DNA from: Deltaproteobacteria bacterium
Lineage (GTDB): Bacteria > Myxococcota > UBA727 > VGSZ01
DNA length: 64,000 nt
Assembly: GCA_016177705.1 (NCBI GenBank)
Contig: JACOUT010000007.1
Span: 64,674-128,673, forward strand
Reading direction: 5' to 3'
The translations under genes were made by a program, and so were the position numbers. Every line of letters starts with the position of its first letter. Within the stretch, counting starts at the first letter, position 1. Positions 55,809 through 64,000 of the stretch are shown one piece after another. The notes beneath the pieces were generated by a model. The model had not been told where the DNA came from. It worked only from the letters and a program-made list of their open reading frames with translations, and searched no databases.

Positions 55809-56504
55809 CTACACCAAGCGCCCGGCCGACCGCGTCGACAGTCCGTCGGGCGCGTCCACCGTCTGGTTGCGGCCACCGGCGAGCGTCAGGTCGAGCTCGC
55901 GGCCCGAGTAGCCGCCGAACACACCGCGGAAGGAGTCGGGCCAGCCCGACTGGTTTCGATGCACGCGCCCTTGCGCGTCGGGCTTGATGCGCGCGTAGCA
56001 CAGCTCGAGCTGCTCCCCGGCGCGGCCCACGACGTCGAGCACCACGTCGACCGTCATCGAGCCCGGATAGTGCGGATCGTTGTCGGGCTGCGCGCTCGCG
56101 AGCAGGTCTTTGGTCTTGCCGATCCAGACGATGCGGCCATCCGAGGTCGCCGTGCCGCCGCCCTGCAACGGCAACTGCACCTGGCCCGCGTTCTGGTACG
56201 CGCTGCCGCGGGCGACGACGACGATGTACTCCTCGTCGCGCACCGCCGGCGGCACGATGGTGGTGGCGTGACACCAGGTGCTCCAGGTGACGTGGTCGGC
56301 CACCGTGCCCGGCGGCGGCTTCTCGAACTGCACCAGGCTCGCGCGGTTTCCGTCGAGCAACGCGCGCAAGCCGGGGTCGGCGACCAGGTCGCGCGCCAGG
56401 TTCGGGTTCGCGAGCAAGAGCGCGCGCAGGTAGGGCGGCGGTTGGTTCGGGTCGAAGGTGGCGACGTTGACGCTACCGGTTGCCTGACGAACGGGACCGA
56501 CCAT
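55809..56504 (-). CDS. 231-residue orphan protein, last gene of the ATP-grasp locus
   Basis: Starts at ATG 56504 behind GGAGGA. No signal, no span, one Cys pair (TWCHAT, ELCYAR). Pro/Asp-rich head (FDPNQPPPYLRALLLANP), a helical segment (LARDLVADPGLRALLDGN), then beta-rich sequence (EYIVVVARGSAYQNAGQVQLPL; LDLTLAGGRNQTVD). No family is recognised. It lies 76 bases downstream of the ATP-grasp ligase and in the same operon; it could be the ligase substrate, a chaperone or an unrelated effector. It has many Asp, Ser, Thr and Lys but no repeated crosslink motif. Confidence 0.7.
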   Translation of the reverse strand: MVGPVRQATGSVNVATFDPNQPPPYLRALLLANPNLARDLVADPGLRALLDGNRASLVQFEKPPPGTVADHVTWSTWCHATTIVPPAVRDEEYIVVVARGSAYQNAGQVQLPLQGGGTATSDGRIVWIGKTKDLLASAQPDNDPHYPGSMTVDVVLDVVGRAGEQLELCYARIKPDAQGRVHRNQSGWPDSFRGVFGGYSGRELDLTLAGGRNQTVDAPDGLSTRSAGRLV

Positions 56505-56580
56505 CGGATCCTCCAACGCGACGATGCGCGTGCAGTCTGGCACAGGTCGTCGACGCGCGGGCACGCGCCGCCGTGCTGTG

Positions 56581-57552
56581 TCAGACCGCGCGCGTCAGCT
56601 CGTCGGCCAGTGCCTCGTGAATGGGTAGGCCGACCATCTGCTGCAGCCACGCCCACTCACCGGCCGAATTGACCTCGAGGAAGACGTGCTTGCCGTCGGG
56701 CCGGCGGATGATGTCGAGCGAGCCGTAGCTGAGTCCGTACAGGGCCATCAGTCGATGCACACACGCGACCACGTCGGGCGGCAACGTGTCCGGCGTGAAG
56801 TGGTAGGCGAGATCGCCACCGCGCCGCCAGTCGACCTCGCCGGCGCCGCCCTTGCTGTCGACGGAGGCGATGAACAGCTTGCTGCCGACGACGGCGACGC
56901 GCAGCTCGACCTCCTTGTCGACCAGCTCCTGGAACACCGCCGGGCAGTAGCGCAGGCCGTCCAGCTCCTCGAGGTGCTGCTCGTTCACCTTGGAGGTGAA
57001 CACCATCTGCTCGCTGCCGTCGTCGGTAAACGAGATGGCGTTGAGCATCTTGGTCACCACCTTGCCCTGGTGCGCCTCGAAGAAGGCGCGCGCAGCCGCG
57101 GGGTCGTTGGTGGCGAGCGTGTCGGGCACGGTGAAGCCGGCCTGCTTGGCCAGCTCGAGCTGCGGCACCTTGTGGTGCGCGCGGTGGACGCGGTCGATGG
57201 GGTCGATCCAGCGCGCGTTCGGCAGCGCGGCGAACAGGCTCGACAACAGCGTGCGGATCTCGAGCTTGCTGTAGCTGACGTAGCGCTCGTCCAGCTCGGG
57301 CGGCAGGCGGGCACTATAAAAGCGGCGATACCAGACGCTCTTCACCGTCGTCAGCTCGACCCTGCGATCGCCTTCGACGAACAGGTACGAGGGCGGGCGA
57401 TCGGTGCCCTGCGCCAGCACCAGGCCGAGCTCGGTGGGGAAGCGGTCGGTGTCGAAGCGCACAGCGTCGTGGCCGCGCGCTTTGACCGCCTCGACCACCA
57501 TGCCCGCCGGCTCGTCGTTGGAGTGCGTGATGATCAGGACCGTGTCGGCCAC
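56581..57552 (-). CDS. ATP-grasp peptide ligase, MvdC/MvdD-like
   Basis: 323 residues from GTG at 57552 with GGAGGG 6 bases upstream. The N-terminal third (VLIITHSNDEPAGMVVEAV, FDTDRFPTELGL, VWYRRF) is the MvdC/MvdD-type pre-ATP-grasp domain; the rest is the ATP-grasp core (VVTKMLNAISFTDDGSEQ; FLEVNSAGEWAWLQQMVGL), whose late Glu and Asn bind Mg-ATP. Such enzymes form ester or amide crosslinks in graspetide (microviridin-type) peptides. No short precursor gene is visible in the gaps around it, so the substrate may be one of the neighbours or lie outside the window. Confidence 0.9.
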   Translation of the reverse strand: MADTVLIITHSNDEPAGMVVEAVKARGHDAVRFDTDRFPTELGLVLAQGTDRPPSYLFVEGDRRVELTTVKSVWYRRFYSARLPPELDERYVSYSKLEIRTLLSSLFAALPNARWIDPIDRVHRAHHKVPQLELAKQAGFTVPDTLATNDPAAARAFFEAHQGKVVTKMLNAISFTDDGSEQMVFTSKVNEQHLEELDGLRYCPAVFQELVDKEVELRVAVVGSKLFIASVDSKGGAGEVDWRRGGDLAYHFTPDTLPPDVVACVHRLMALYGLSYGSLDIIRRPDGKHVFLEVNSAGEWAWLQQMVGLPIHEALADELTRAV

Positions 57553-57578
57553 GCCTCACCCTCCCGTGCCGGACGCGA

Positions 57579-59588
57579 TCACGCCGACGTCGCCGCGGGC
57601 GCGAGCTTCTCGGCCTTGGTCAGAAGCTCCCACGCGTCCTTGAGCAGGTTGTAGATCGCCGTGAGCGAGTCGCCCTTGCCGGCGCCCAGGTTGGCGTAGT
57701 TGTCGAACACGCCGCCGCGCAGCGACGAGTCGACGCGGCTCGCGTCCTTGCGCTCGGTCTGCTGCTTCCAGCCAGTGTTGGCGGCGAAGAAGAGCGCGAG
57801 CGCGTCTTGCATCTCGCCGGCGTCGAGCGGCTTCTTGCCCGCGGCCTTCAGCTCCTCGCGCGACGGATGCAAGCGCTCCTGCGTCGGTTGACCGTTGGTC
57901 AGCTTGGGCGCGCCGCCTTCGTAGGCGACGCCCGCGACGTGGCCGACGAACCAGTCGTCGCCCTTGTTCAGCTCGGTCAGCTTGGCGCGCAGCGCGTTGC
58001 CGTCCTGCAATTCCTTCGGCAGCGCGTCGCGGCCGAAGAACTTGGCGGCGATGTCGGCCACGTCTTGCAGCGAGATGCGCGAGGCGATGTCGAGCGCGCG
58101 CTGCTGCCACTCGGCGTCGGTGCGCGGCGGCTTGCCGTCGTGCATGGCCTTGAGCAGCTCGCCGCCGTGCTTGACGCCGACCAAGGTGCTGGCCGAGGCG
58201 CCGCCGCCACCCGCCTTGGTGTATTCCTGCGCGGAGTCGAGCGCGATGTCGCGCAGCACCGACTGCACCTTGCCGGCGACGTTCCTGCCGTGGGTGGCGT
58301 TGCCGCCCGACAGCATCTCGCCCAGCGTCTGCGCCGCCTCGGTGGCGCACACGTTGGCGAAGATCTCCTGGCGCACGTTGACGTCCTTCGCTTGCATGGC
58401 CCACTGCGCGCCCGCCTCGAGCAAGAGCTGCTGATCGAAGCCGCTCGCGCTGATCGCGCCTTGCGACGAGGCGTCGCCGGAGAACACGGCCGCGGCGCTG
58501 CGGTTGGCGGTGCGCAGGCCCTCGATGGCGGCGAGCGCCGTCGGCAGGTTGCGCACCAGCGTCTCGGGCGACAGCTCGTCCGCGTGCTTGTAGTTGCCTT
58601 GGTAGCGGTCCTCACCGACGAGCTGGTTCTTGACGAAGCCGAGCTGCGCCGCGACCAGGAACTGCTTGCCGAGCGGGTTGTCCTTGAGCGCTTTGTCGAG
58701 CGCACCGGGGGCGCCGTTGTCGAAGGCGTGCCAGATGGCCGAGAGCTGCGCGCCGGCGGACTCGAGCGTGAAGTCGACGTTCTTCGACAGCGAGAAGCTC
58801 GGCGCCGTCGCCGTCAGCGGATCCTGGTGCTTGCGCATGCCCTCGACGAAGCCCGCGCCGGCCTTGGGTAGATCCTTGGAGGCGAGCATCGACAGCGTGG
58901 CGTACACGCCGTTCGCGGTCTCGGCGTGCGCGCGCACCAGGTTGTTGCGCGCGATGGGGTCGCCGGTAGCCGCCAGCTCCTGCAGCACGTCGAGCGGCAG
59001 GTGATTCGCGCGGATGCGCACCTTGGCGCCCGTCTGCGCCTCGCGCGACGACGCGCTCTGATCGAGCACCGGCGCGCCCAGGCCGCTCGGCGACGGACCC
59101 GCGGTGTCGAGCGCCGACAGACCGTAGTGGTAGGAGTGGCCGTGGTTGGCGACGGCAGCGAACGACGCCAGGCCCGAGAGGGCCTCGGCGAGCTGATCGG
59201 CGCCCGCCAGGTGCGCGCCCTTCCACACCTCGGCGGTCGGGTTGAACTGCGACAGGCGCGCCACCATGCCGTCGACCTCGCGCTTACCGGCGCGCGCCAC
59301 GGTAGCGGCGGCGCCCACGGTCGCGGCCAGCGTGGCCGCCGACGCGGTCAGCTCGCGCGCCACCGTCTGCAGCGCGGTCGCGGTCATCTCGCGCCGCACC
59401 GAGGGCGGCACCAGGCCCTCTTGCCCCGCGCCCTTCAAGTAGGCGTCGACGACGGCCTTGGCGGTCTGCGCCACCTGCACGGCGGCGACGTTCTGGTCGG
59501 GATCGAGCTTGAGCTTGCCGATCTCCGTCGTGAGCGTGCCCTTGAGCTTGTTGACGTGGGGGAGCGTGTCCTTGATCCCGATCGGCAT
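57579..59588 (-). CDS. 669-residue orphan, mostly alpha-helical
   Basis: Start ATG 59588 with GGAGAG upstream; the next start 27 bases downstream belongs to the ligase. Long stretches of Ala/Leu/Glu/Lys helix with few Cys, no signal and no membrane span, but a His cluster (NHGHSYHYG) near residue 150. The first 110 residues have helical pattern (PHVNKLKGTLTTEIGKLKLD; REMTATALQTVARELTASAATLAATVGAAATVA) that could form a coiled bundle. No family is recognised. As the third gene of the locus it could be a scaffold or substrate of the ligase. Confidence 0.75.
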   Translation of the reverse strand: MPIGIKDTLPHVNKLKGTLTTEIGKLKLDPDQNVAAVQVAQTAKAVVDAYLKGAGQEGLVPPSVRREMTATALQTVARELTASAATLAATVGAAATVARAGKREVDGMVARLSQFNPTAEVWKGAHLAGADQLAEALSGLASFAAVANHGHSYHYGLSALDTAGPSPSGLGAPVLDQSASSREAQTGAKVRIRANHLPLDVLQELAATGDPIARNNLVRAHAETANGVYATLSMLASKDLPKAGAGFVEGMRKHQDPLTATAPSFSLSKNVDFTLESAGAQLSAIWHAFDNGAPGALDKALKDNPLGKQFLVAAQLGFVKNQLVGEDRYQGNYKHADELSPETLVRNLPTALAAIEGLRTANRSAAAVFSGDASSQGAISASGFDQQLLLEAGAQWAMQAKDVNVRQEIFANVCATEAAQTLGEMLSGGNATHGRNVAGKVQSVLRDIALDSAQEYTKAGGGGASASTLVGVKHGGELLKAMHDGKPPRTDAEWQQRALDIASRISLQDVADIAAKFFGRDALPKELQDGNALRAKLTELNKGDDWFVGHVAGVAYEGGAPKLTNGQPTQERLHPSREELKAAGKKPLDAGEMQDALALFFAANTGWKQQTERKDASRVDSSLRGGVFDNYANLGAGKGDSLTAIYNLLKDAWELLTKAEKLAPAATSA

Positions 59589-59625
59589 GGTTCTCTCCGG
59601 TGGCGTGGTGCCAGGTGCCCTTGGG

Positions 59626-60018
59626 TCAGTGCGTGCTGCGTGAAGCGAGGCGGGCGTGCAGCGGCGAGGTCTTCTGCGCGGCCAGGGTCGGCAGCGCCTC
59701 GATCAGCTGCGCGTCGCCGAAGAAGTCGATCTCGTCCATGCGCGTGGTGTCGTTGTTCTCGAAGAAGGCGATCCAGTCCGCCAGCGTGCAGCGCACGATG
59801 GCGGTGGCCTCGCCCTCGTGCAGGCGCGTGACGGCGTCGACGTGCACGCCCTCGTCGGAGAAGCGCAGCGTCAGGCGATCGGCGACCGCGCCGTGCTCGC
59901 GAAACAGGAACGTGATGGTGCCCTTGAGTCGCCCGGGCAGGCGCGTCGCGTCCTTGCCCGCGAAGCGCGTGCGCAGCGCCTGGTAGTACGTCTCGAAGTT
60001 GCCGTCCGCGACCGCCAT
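59626..60018 (-). CDS. SCP2 sterol-carrier-like small protein
   Basis: 130 residues from ATG 60018, with GGAGG 4 bases upstream. The pattern GRLKGTITFLFREH, LTLRFSDEGVHVDAV, ADWIAFFENN and IDFFGDAQLIEALPTL follows the SCP2 fold (strands, hydrophobic tunnel, late G-D-hydrophobic helix). Such proteins bind lipids or other hydrophobic ligands. It is the second visible gene of the locus. The match is moderate, so an unrelated small domain cannot be ruled out. Confidence 0.65.
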   Translation of the reverse strand: MAVADGNFETYYQALRTRFAGKDATRLPGRLKGTITFLFREHGAVADRLTLRFSDEGVHVDAVTRLHEGEATAIVRCTLADWIAFFENNDTTRMDEIDFFGDAQLIEALPTLAAQKTSPLHARLASRSTH

Positions 60019-60039
60019 GCTGCCTCCCTCGACCGTCCG

Positions 60040-63000
60040 CTACGGTGACGCCGTGCCCTGGCCCGTCTGCCCCTGGACAGTCTGCCCCTGCCCAGTCTGC
60101 CCCTGCCCAGTCTGATAGCGCGCCATCGACGCGGTCTCCTTGCTGACGTCGATCACCTGCTGCAACAGCTCGGGCGTCACCTTGTTGCTCAGCATCTCGG
60201 GCTTGATTGCGGACGGGTTGACGCCGAGGCGCTCGAGCAGCGGCCCGATGGCATCGAACGCGAGCGCCTTCAGGTCGGGCGCCAGCTCGGTGGAGGCGAC
60301 GATGCCGCTCGGCATGGCGGGCGCCACCACCTTGCGGGTGGAGAGCTCCTCGCCCATGGCGCGCGTCGTCGCCGCCAGCTCCTCGAAGGCCTTGGCCATG
60401 GCGGCGGGATCGTCGCCGCCAACCACGCCACGCGCGGCCGTCAGCTTGGCCTCGAGCGCGTTCTTGGTCGCCGGCGCCAGCTTGTCGCCGTGCGCCTTGA
60501 CCAGCTTGTCGCACGACTTGAGCAACTGGTTGAGCTGCTCCTTCACGCCCGCACCCGACAGCTCGATGCCCGACATCACGTGCGTGCGCGCGCCCATAGC
60601 GACGCTGACCATGATCTCGGCCAGCAGGATGGCGCCGCCGCCGACCGCGAGCACGTCGCCGCCGAGGTCCTCCACCATCTTGATGACGGGCCTGCTCTTG
60701 CCGAACCAATTGATCCCGAGCAGCATGACGTCGGTGAGCTGCGGCGCCACGTCCTTCAGATCCTTGAGCGTGTTCTCAGTGCCGATGCCCATCAGCTGAA
60801 AGCCGGCGTCCGCGAAGATCTGCTGCGCGTACTTCTCGACGCCGAAGGCGGTGGTGCCGGTCCAGATCGAGACCTTGGCCGGGTCGAGCACCTTGGCGAG
60901 CACCTGCAGCATCTTGACGATGTGCGCGCGATCGGCGGCCGACATCATCGGCCAGCTCTTGGCCGAGGCGCCCGTGATCAAGAACGGCTTCCTGCCGCCG
61001 AGCGCCTCCTTGATGAAGGCGGGCGACACCATGTTGGGCGCCTTGCGCTCGGGGCCGTCGCGCAGCTTGACGATGTCACCCTCGGCGAGCGGCACGCCCG
61101 CCTTGAGCGAAGGGTTGTGCTTGGCGAGCGCGTGATCGAGCTCGAGCGCGCCCGCGGCATGCGCGGCACCCGCGAGCGCGGCGGCGCCGGCCGAGCCCTT
61201 GTGCGCGCCGGCCTGCTGCTCGACGCCGGCGGCGACCTTCTTGAGCGCGGCCAGCTTGTCGGCGACGGGCGCGTTGTCGGGCCAGCCGTCCTTGGCCTTG
61301 AGCACGGCCGCGACCAGCGCGGCCGCCGGATCGGAGCCAGGCGTGGCGGCGAGCGCGGCGACCAAGGCGCCGAGCTCCTTGGCCGACGCCGCCGAGACGT
61401 CGTCCTTCTTGCCGGCGCGGGTGAGCGCCTCGGCGGTGAGCATGCGCAGCGAGGGGAGCAGCGCGTTGACCAACGCCGAGCGCGGGTCGGTGAGGCCGAA
61501 GCGCACCGACAGCTCGAAGGGCGTCTCGCCCGCGTGCGCGGCGTAGCTGCCCTTGGCGAAGCCGGCGAGCCCGTCCTCCACGAGCGCGCGCTTGGTGTCG
61601 AGCTCGTCGCGGATGACGTCGCCGGCCTTCTGGGCGTCGCGTTCCGAGGAGAGACGCGAAGTGTGCAGCTCATTGTCGGGCGGGGTCTCGGTCAGCTTGA
61701 CGTCGCCGACCACGATACGCCAGTGCTGCGCGTCGTTCTCCTCCCACTCGTAGTTGGTGCCCTTGGTGGTCAGCTCACCCTTCGCCGCCTCGATGCCCTT
61801 GGCGTCGTCGAAGAACATGGTGAAGGTGGGCGTGCCCAGGATGGCGTCGTGCTGCGCGGCCTCGCGCGAGGTCAACAACAGCGACTCGAAGCCGAGCTTC
61901 TCGGCCAGGCGCAACAGCTCACCGTGGCTCGGGTCGGTCTGCGACGCCACGATCCAGTATTGCGACTCGTCGAGCCGCGACAGCATCTTCTCGAGCAGCG
62001 CCTTGTCCTTCATCGACGGATCGTGCGTGTCGATGACGATGCAGCGCTTCTGGCCCTTGAACTGATCGATGTGGCTGTACTCGTTGCTGGTGCCGATCGA
62101 CGACATGTCCTTGAGCGGCACGGCGACGCGCGAGACGTCGACCTTGCTCTCTTGCGTCGCCAACCGACCGGCCTTGGCGCCCTTGACGTCGTGCCACGCG
62201 CCGTCGCCGGTCTTGGCCGCGCCGACGCCCAGCTCGGCGAGCCACGCCGTGACGTTCGCTTTGACGTTCGGCGAGTAGTTTTTGTCGACGGTGCCGAGCT
62301 CGAGGTAGCCGCGGCCCACCACGTCGCTTTGGTGCAGCATGGTGGAGACGAAGATCTGCCCTTCCACCACCGCGTCGCCCGGCCGGAGCTGTTCGTTGGC
62401 GCCGCGCGGGCGCTTGGCTTCGGTGAGCGCGAACAGCGCGGCCGCGGTCTCCTGATCGACGTCGGCCTTGGGGTGCTTGCCGCGCGTCTCCTTGGCCCAC
62501 GCCTGCCCCTGCAAAACGGGCGAGGGGTGGAACACGTTGGTGACGCCGTCCTGCGTGACGCCGGGGATGGCGCCCATCAGGTCGAGGCCGGCCTTGGCGA
62601 GGTCGACCACCTTGTCGCCGTACTGGATCTGGGTGACGCGGTGCATGCCGCCGAACTCGCCGTCCTTGTCGACGAGCGAGCCGGCGGCGCCGCCCATCAA
62701 GAAGTTCCGGGCGCCGACGCTGAGCGTGGCGTTGACCAGGTCTTGCGTCAGCTCGCCGTAGGCGGGCTTGAAGGCGAGGATCACCTGCGGCTTGTCCGAG
62801 CCCTTGGCCTTCACCTCGAGCACGTCGAAGCGGAAGGGCCCGACCGTCTGCGTGCCGGTGGTGCGCACGTCGTTCGGCGACACGCCTGCCGCGGCCGCGA
62901 GCGCCGCCGCCGTCTCCGCCGTGTTGTTGACGACCACGCCCGCGATGGGGCGATCGAGCGCGCGCAGCGCGGTCTCGAGCGCGTTCTGCGAGCGCTGCCG

Positions 63001-64000
63001 CACCTCCTCGAGCTTGCCGCGCACGATCATCTTGCTGGTGTCGACGCCGGCGTGCTCGAGCAGCGCCGACACCTGCGTCAGCCGCGCCGGCGAGTCGATG
63101 CCGAACAGCACCGGCTTCACCACGTCGCCGCGTTGGAACATCAGGTACTGCGTGCCGTTGCTGTCGAAGGCGTTGTACGAGGTCGAGAAGCCCTTGTCCT
63201 TGTAGTAGGCGTGCAGCTCGGCCTCGCTGCCCAAGAACACCTCGGGCCGCGTGGTCGGGTCGCCGGTGACGGCCGCCTTGAGCATGTCCGCGATCGGCTT
63301 GTCGAGCCTGATATACGCGTACTTGTTCAGGTCGAGCATGGTGTGCGGCGCCTTGTAGTCGAAGCGCTGCGGCTCGCTCGGCATCGCGCCGGTGTTCTCC
63401 TCGAAGTAGCTCGGCTTCTCGGGCTTCTTCTGGATACCGGCCCACGAGGCGAAGTAGACGTCGATGGAGGCGTCGTCGACCAGCTGGCGCACCTTGCCGC
63501 CGGTCGCCTCGAAGGCCTCGCGCGCCAGCTTCTGCCAGAGCGCGTTGTCCTTGAAGTTGTCGACGCCGACGGTGCGCGACGCCAGCTCGGCCGACAGCCG
63601 CGACACCTCGCCCCAGATCTCCTGCGAGGGCACGCCGGCGCGCTCGAGCCGATTGCCCACCGCGGTGATGATGCGCACGATGCGGTTCTGCGCCGCGTTC
63701 TGCTGCAGGTGGTTGACGGCGTCGGCGAGCTGCCCCGACGACATCTGGAAGGCCGCCTTGAGCAGCGGGTCGGCGAGCAGGTCGCGCTGCTCGGCCGCGA
63801 GCAGGTCGGCGATCATGGCGCCGATCTTGCGGCCCGCCTCGACCGGCTTGGTGCGCGCCTCCGCCAGGTAGGTGGCGCCCGGCACCCCGGCCAGCTCCTT
63901 GGTGTTGGCGTTGAAGCCCTCGAGGATGAAGGTGTGGCTCGGGTTTCGCGCCAGTACGTCCTTGGCCTCGTCGATCGATTGCGCGTCGCCGCCGAGCACG
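60040..64000 (-). CDS. Giant protein with PNP-like and SLOG/Rossmann-like domains, partial
   Basis: At least 1319 residues; the frame is open to the right edge, so the N-terminus is outside the window. The first 50 visible residues (FILEGFNANTKEL; AEARTKPVEAGRKIGAMIADLL) look like the end of a Rossmann-like domain. Residues about 355-545 resemble a nucleoside phosphorylase: NNTAETAAALAAAAG, VGARNFLMGGAAGSL and VDQETAAALFAL with the active-site-type Glu. Residues about 650-770 form another Rossmann-like region, and about 1003-1148 a SLOG-like one with VSIWTGTTAFGVEKYA and GGDVLAVGGGAILLAEIMVSVAMGA. It ends in a Gln/Gly/Thr repeat tail. Suggests a nucleotide-binding or nucleotide-cleaving multidomain protein; the role is not known. 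Confidence 0.75.
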   Translation of the reverse strand, partial: VLGGDAQSIDEAKDVLARNPSHTFILEGFNANTKELAGVPGATYLAEARTKPVEAGRKIGAMIADLLAAEQRDLLADPLLKAAFQMSSGQLADAVNHLQQNAAQNRIVRIITAVGNRLERAGVPSQEIWGEVSRLSAELASRTVGVDNFKDNALWQKLAREAFEATGGKVRQLVDDASIDVYFASWAGIQKKPEKPSYFEENTGAMPSEPQRFDYKAPHTMLDLNKYAYIRLDKPIADMLKAAVTGDPTTRPEVFLGSEAELHAYYKDKGFSTSYNAFDSNGTQYLMFQRGDVVKPVLFGIDSPARLTQVSALLEHAGVDTSKMIVRGKLEEVRQRSQNALETALRALDRPIAGVVVNNTAETAAALAAAAGVSPNDVRTTGTQTVGPFRFDVLEVKAKGSDKPQVILAFKPAYGELTQDLVNATLSVGARNFLMGGAAGSLVDKDGEFGGMHRVTQIQYGDKVVDLAKAGLDLMGAIPGVTQDGVTNVFHPSPVLQGQAWAKETRGKHPKADVDQETAAALFALTEAKRPRGANEQLRPGDAVVEGQIFVSTMLHQSDVVGRGYLELGTVDKNYSPNVKANVTAWLAELGVGAAKTGDGAWHDVKGAKAGRLATQESKVDVSRVAVPLKDMSSIGTSNEYSHIDQFKGQKRCIVIDTHDPSMKDKALLEKMLSRLDESQYWIVASQTDPSHGELLRLAEKLGFESLLLTSREAAQHDAILGTPTFTMFFDDAKGIEAAKGELTTKGTNYEWEENDAQHWRIVVGDVKLTETPPDNELHTSRLSSERDAQKAGDVIRDELDTKRALVEDGLAGFAKGSYAAHAGETPFELSVRFGLTDPRSALVNALLPSLRMLTAEALTRAGKKDDVSAASAKELGALVAALAATPGSDPAAALVAAVLKAKDGWPDNAPVADKLAALKKVAAGVEQQAGAHKGSAGAAALAGAAHAAGALELDHALAKHNPSLKAGVPLAEGDIVKLRDGPERKAPNMVSPAFIKEALGGRKPFLITGASAKSWPMMSAADRAHIVKMLQVLAKVLDPAKVSIWTGTTAFGVEKYAQQIFADAGFQLMGIGTENTLKDLKDVAPQLTDVMLLGINWFGKSRPVIKMVEDLGGDVLAVGGGAILLAEIMVSVAMGARTHVMSGIELSGAGVKEQLNQLLKSCDKLVKAHGDKLAPATKNALEAKLTAARGVVGGDDPAAMAKAFEELAATTRAMGEELSTRKVVAPAMPSGIVASTELAPDLKALAFDAIGPLLERLGVNPSAIKPEMLSNKVTPELLQQVIDVSKETASMARYQTGQGQTGQGQTVQGQTGQGTASP
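60061..60115 (-). repeat. 15-bp tandem repeats encoding QGQTG at the end of the giant protein
   Basis: Three full and one partial 15-bp units (gcccgtctgcccctg, gacagtctgcccctg, cccagtctgcccctg). They encode a Gln/Gly/Thr-rich C-terminal tail with no acidic residue, so it is probably a flexible linker that could vary in length. Confidence 0.8.

Noticed and set aside
60061..60115. QGQTG tail as the core of a graspetide made by the ATP-grasp ligase
   Set aside because: It has Thr but no Asp or Glu to crosslink to.

Overview
The window reads as a chromosomal segment of a high-GC (about 70% by eye) Gram-negative bacterium of the myxobacterial type (Myxococcota). The evidence is three eukaryote-like Ser/Thr kinases with transmembrane anchors, many secreted lipoproteins with Cys-rich or Asp/Pro-rich low-complexity linkers, Glu-Gly (EGE) arrays, CGNG...CDDGN...DGDGCD (DUF4215-type) repeats, and C-terminal Cys-rich / hydrophobic / poly-Arg sorting tails like MYXO-CTERM. 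Genes are packed tightly, very often with ATGA or GTGA stop/start overlaps. No gap exceeds 300 bases. No rRNA, tRNA, CRISPR, transposase or integrase was seen.

Layout. 1-8.7 kb (minus): a ten-heme cytochrome c lipoprotein running off the left edge with a small secreted partner, a phospholipase D-family lipoprotein, a Ser/Thr kinase and FtsK. 8.7-10.7 kb (plus): lipoprotein + ABC exporter. 10.7-12.5 kb: etfB-etfA behind a candidate operator. 12.6-16.5 kb: a double-PilZ protein, a Cys-rich lipoprotein and a TonB-like Pro-rich protein. 16.5-24.9 kb (minus): rpoZ, rsmA, mutM, a kinase with TPRs, an S41 protease, an arginase-family enzyme with a PqqD-like N-terminus and a small Arg/Lys-rich protein. 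Several of these overlap, so translation is probably coupled.

25-34 kb: a membrane/CapA fusion, a two-gene nucleotidyltransferase cassette with a perfect palindrome at its start, a PAS histidine kinase with a response regulator-kinase hybrid, and a GT2/YfhO-like pair. 34-49 kb: surface and secreted proteins (HExxH lipoprotein, clan GH-A glycosidase-like protein, EGE lipoprotein, DUF4215 protein, kelch-like lipoprotein with its kinase), plus pdxH and an NRDE/TANGO2 protein. 49-56 kb: three thioredoxin-fold proteins with an outer-membrane barrel, a pilin, a temptin-like protein and another HExxH lipoprotein.

55.8-64 kb (minus) is the most unusual part. It is an apparent operon, with good ribosome-binding sites before the four genes whose starts are visible. 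It encodes a giant protein that seems to combine a nucleoside-phosphorylase-like fold with SLOG/Rossmann-like folds, an SCP2-like protein, a 669-residue orphan, an MvdC/MvdD-type ATP-grasp peptide ligase and a 231-residue orphan. I know no described system with this composition. It and the HTH-nucleotidyltransferase cassette are the best candidates for new biology here. Family assignments rest on motif reading, not searches.
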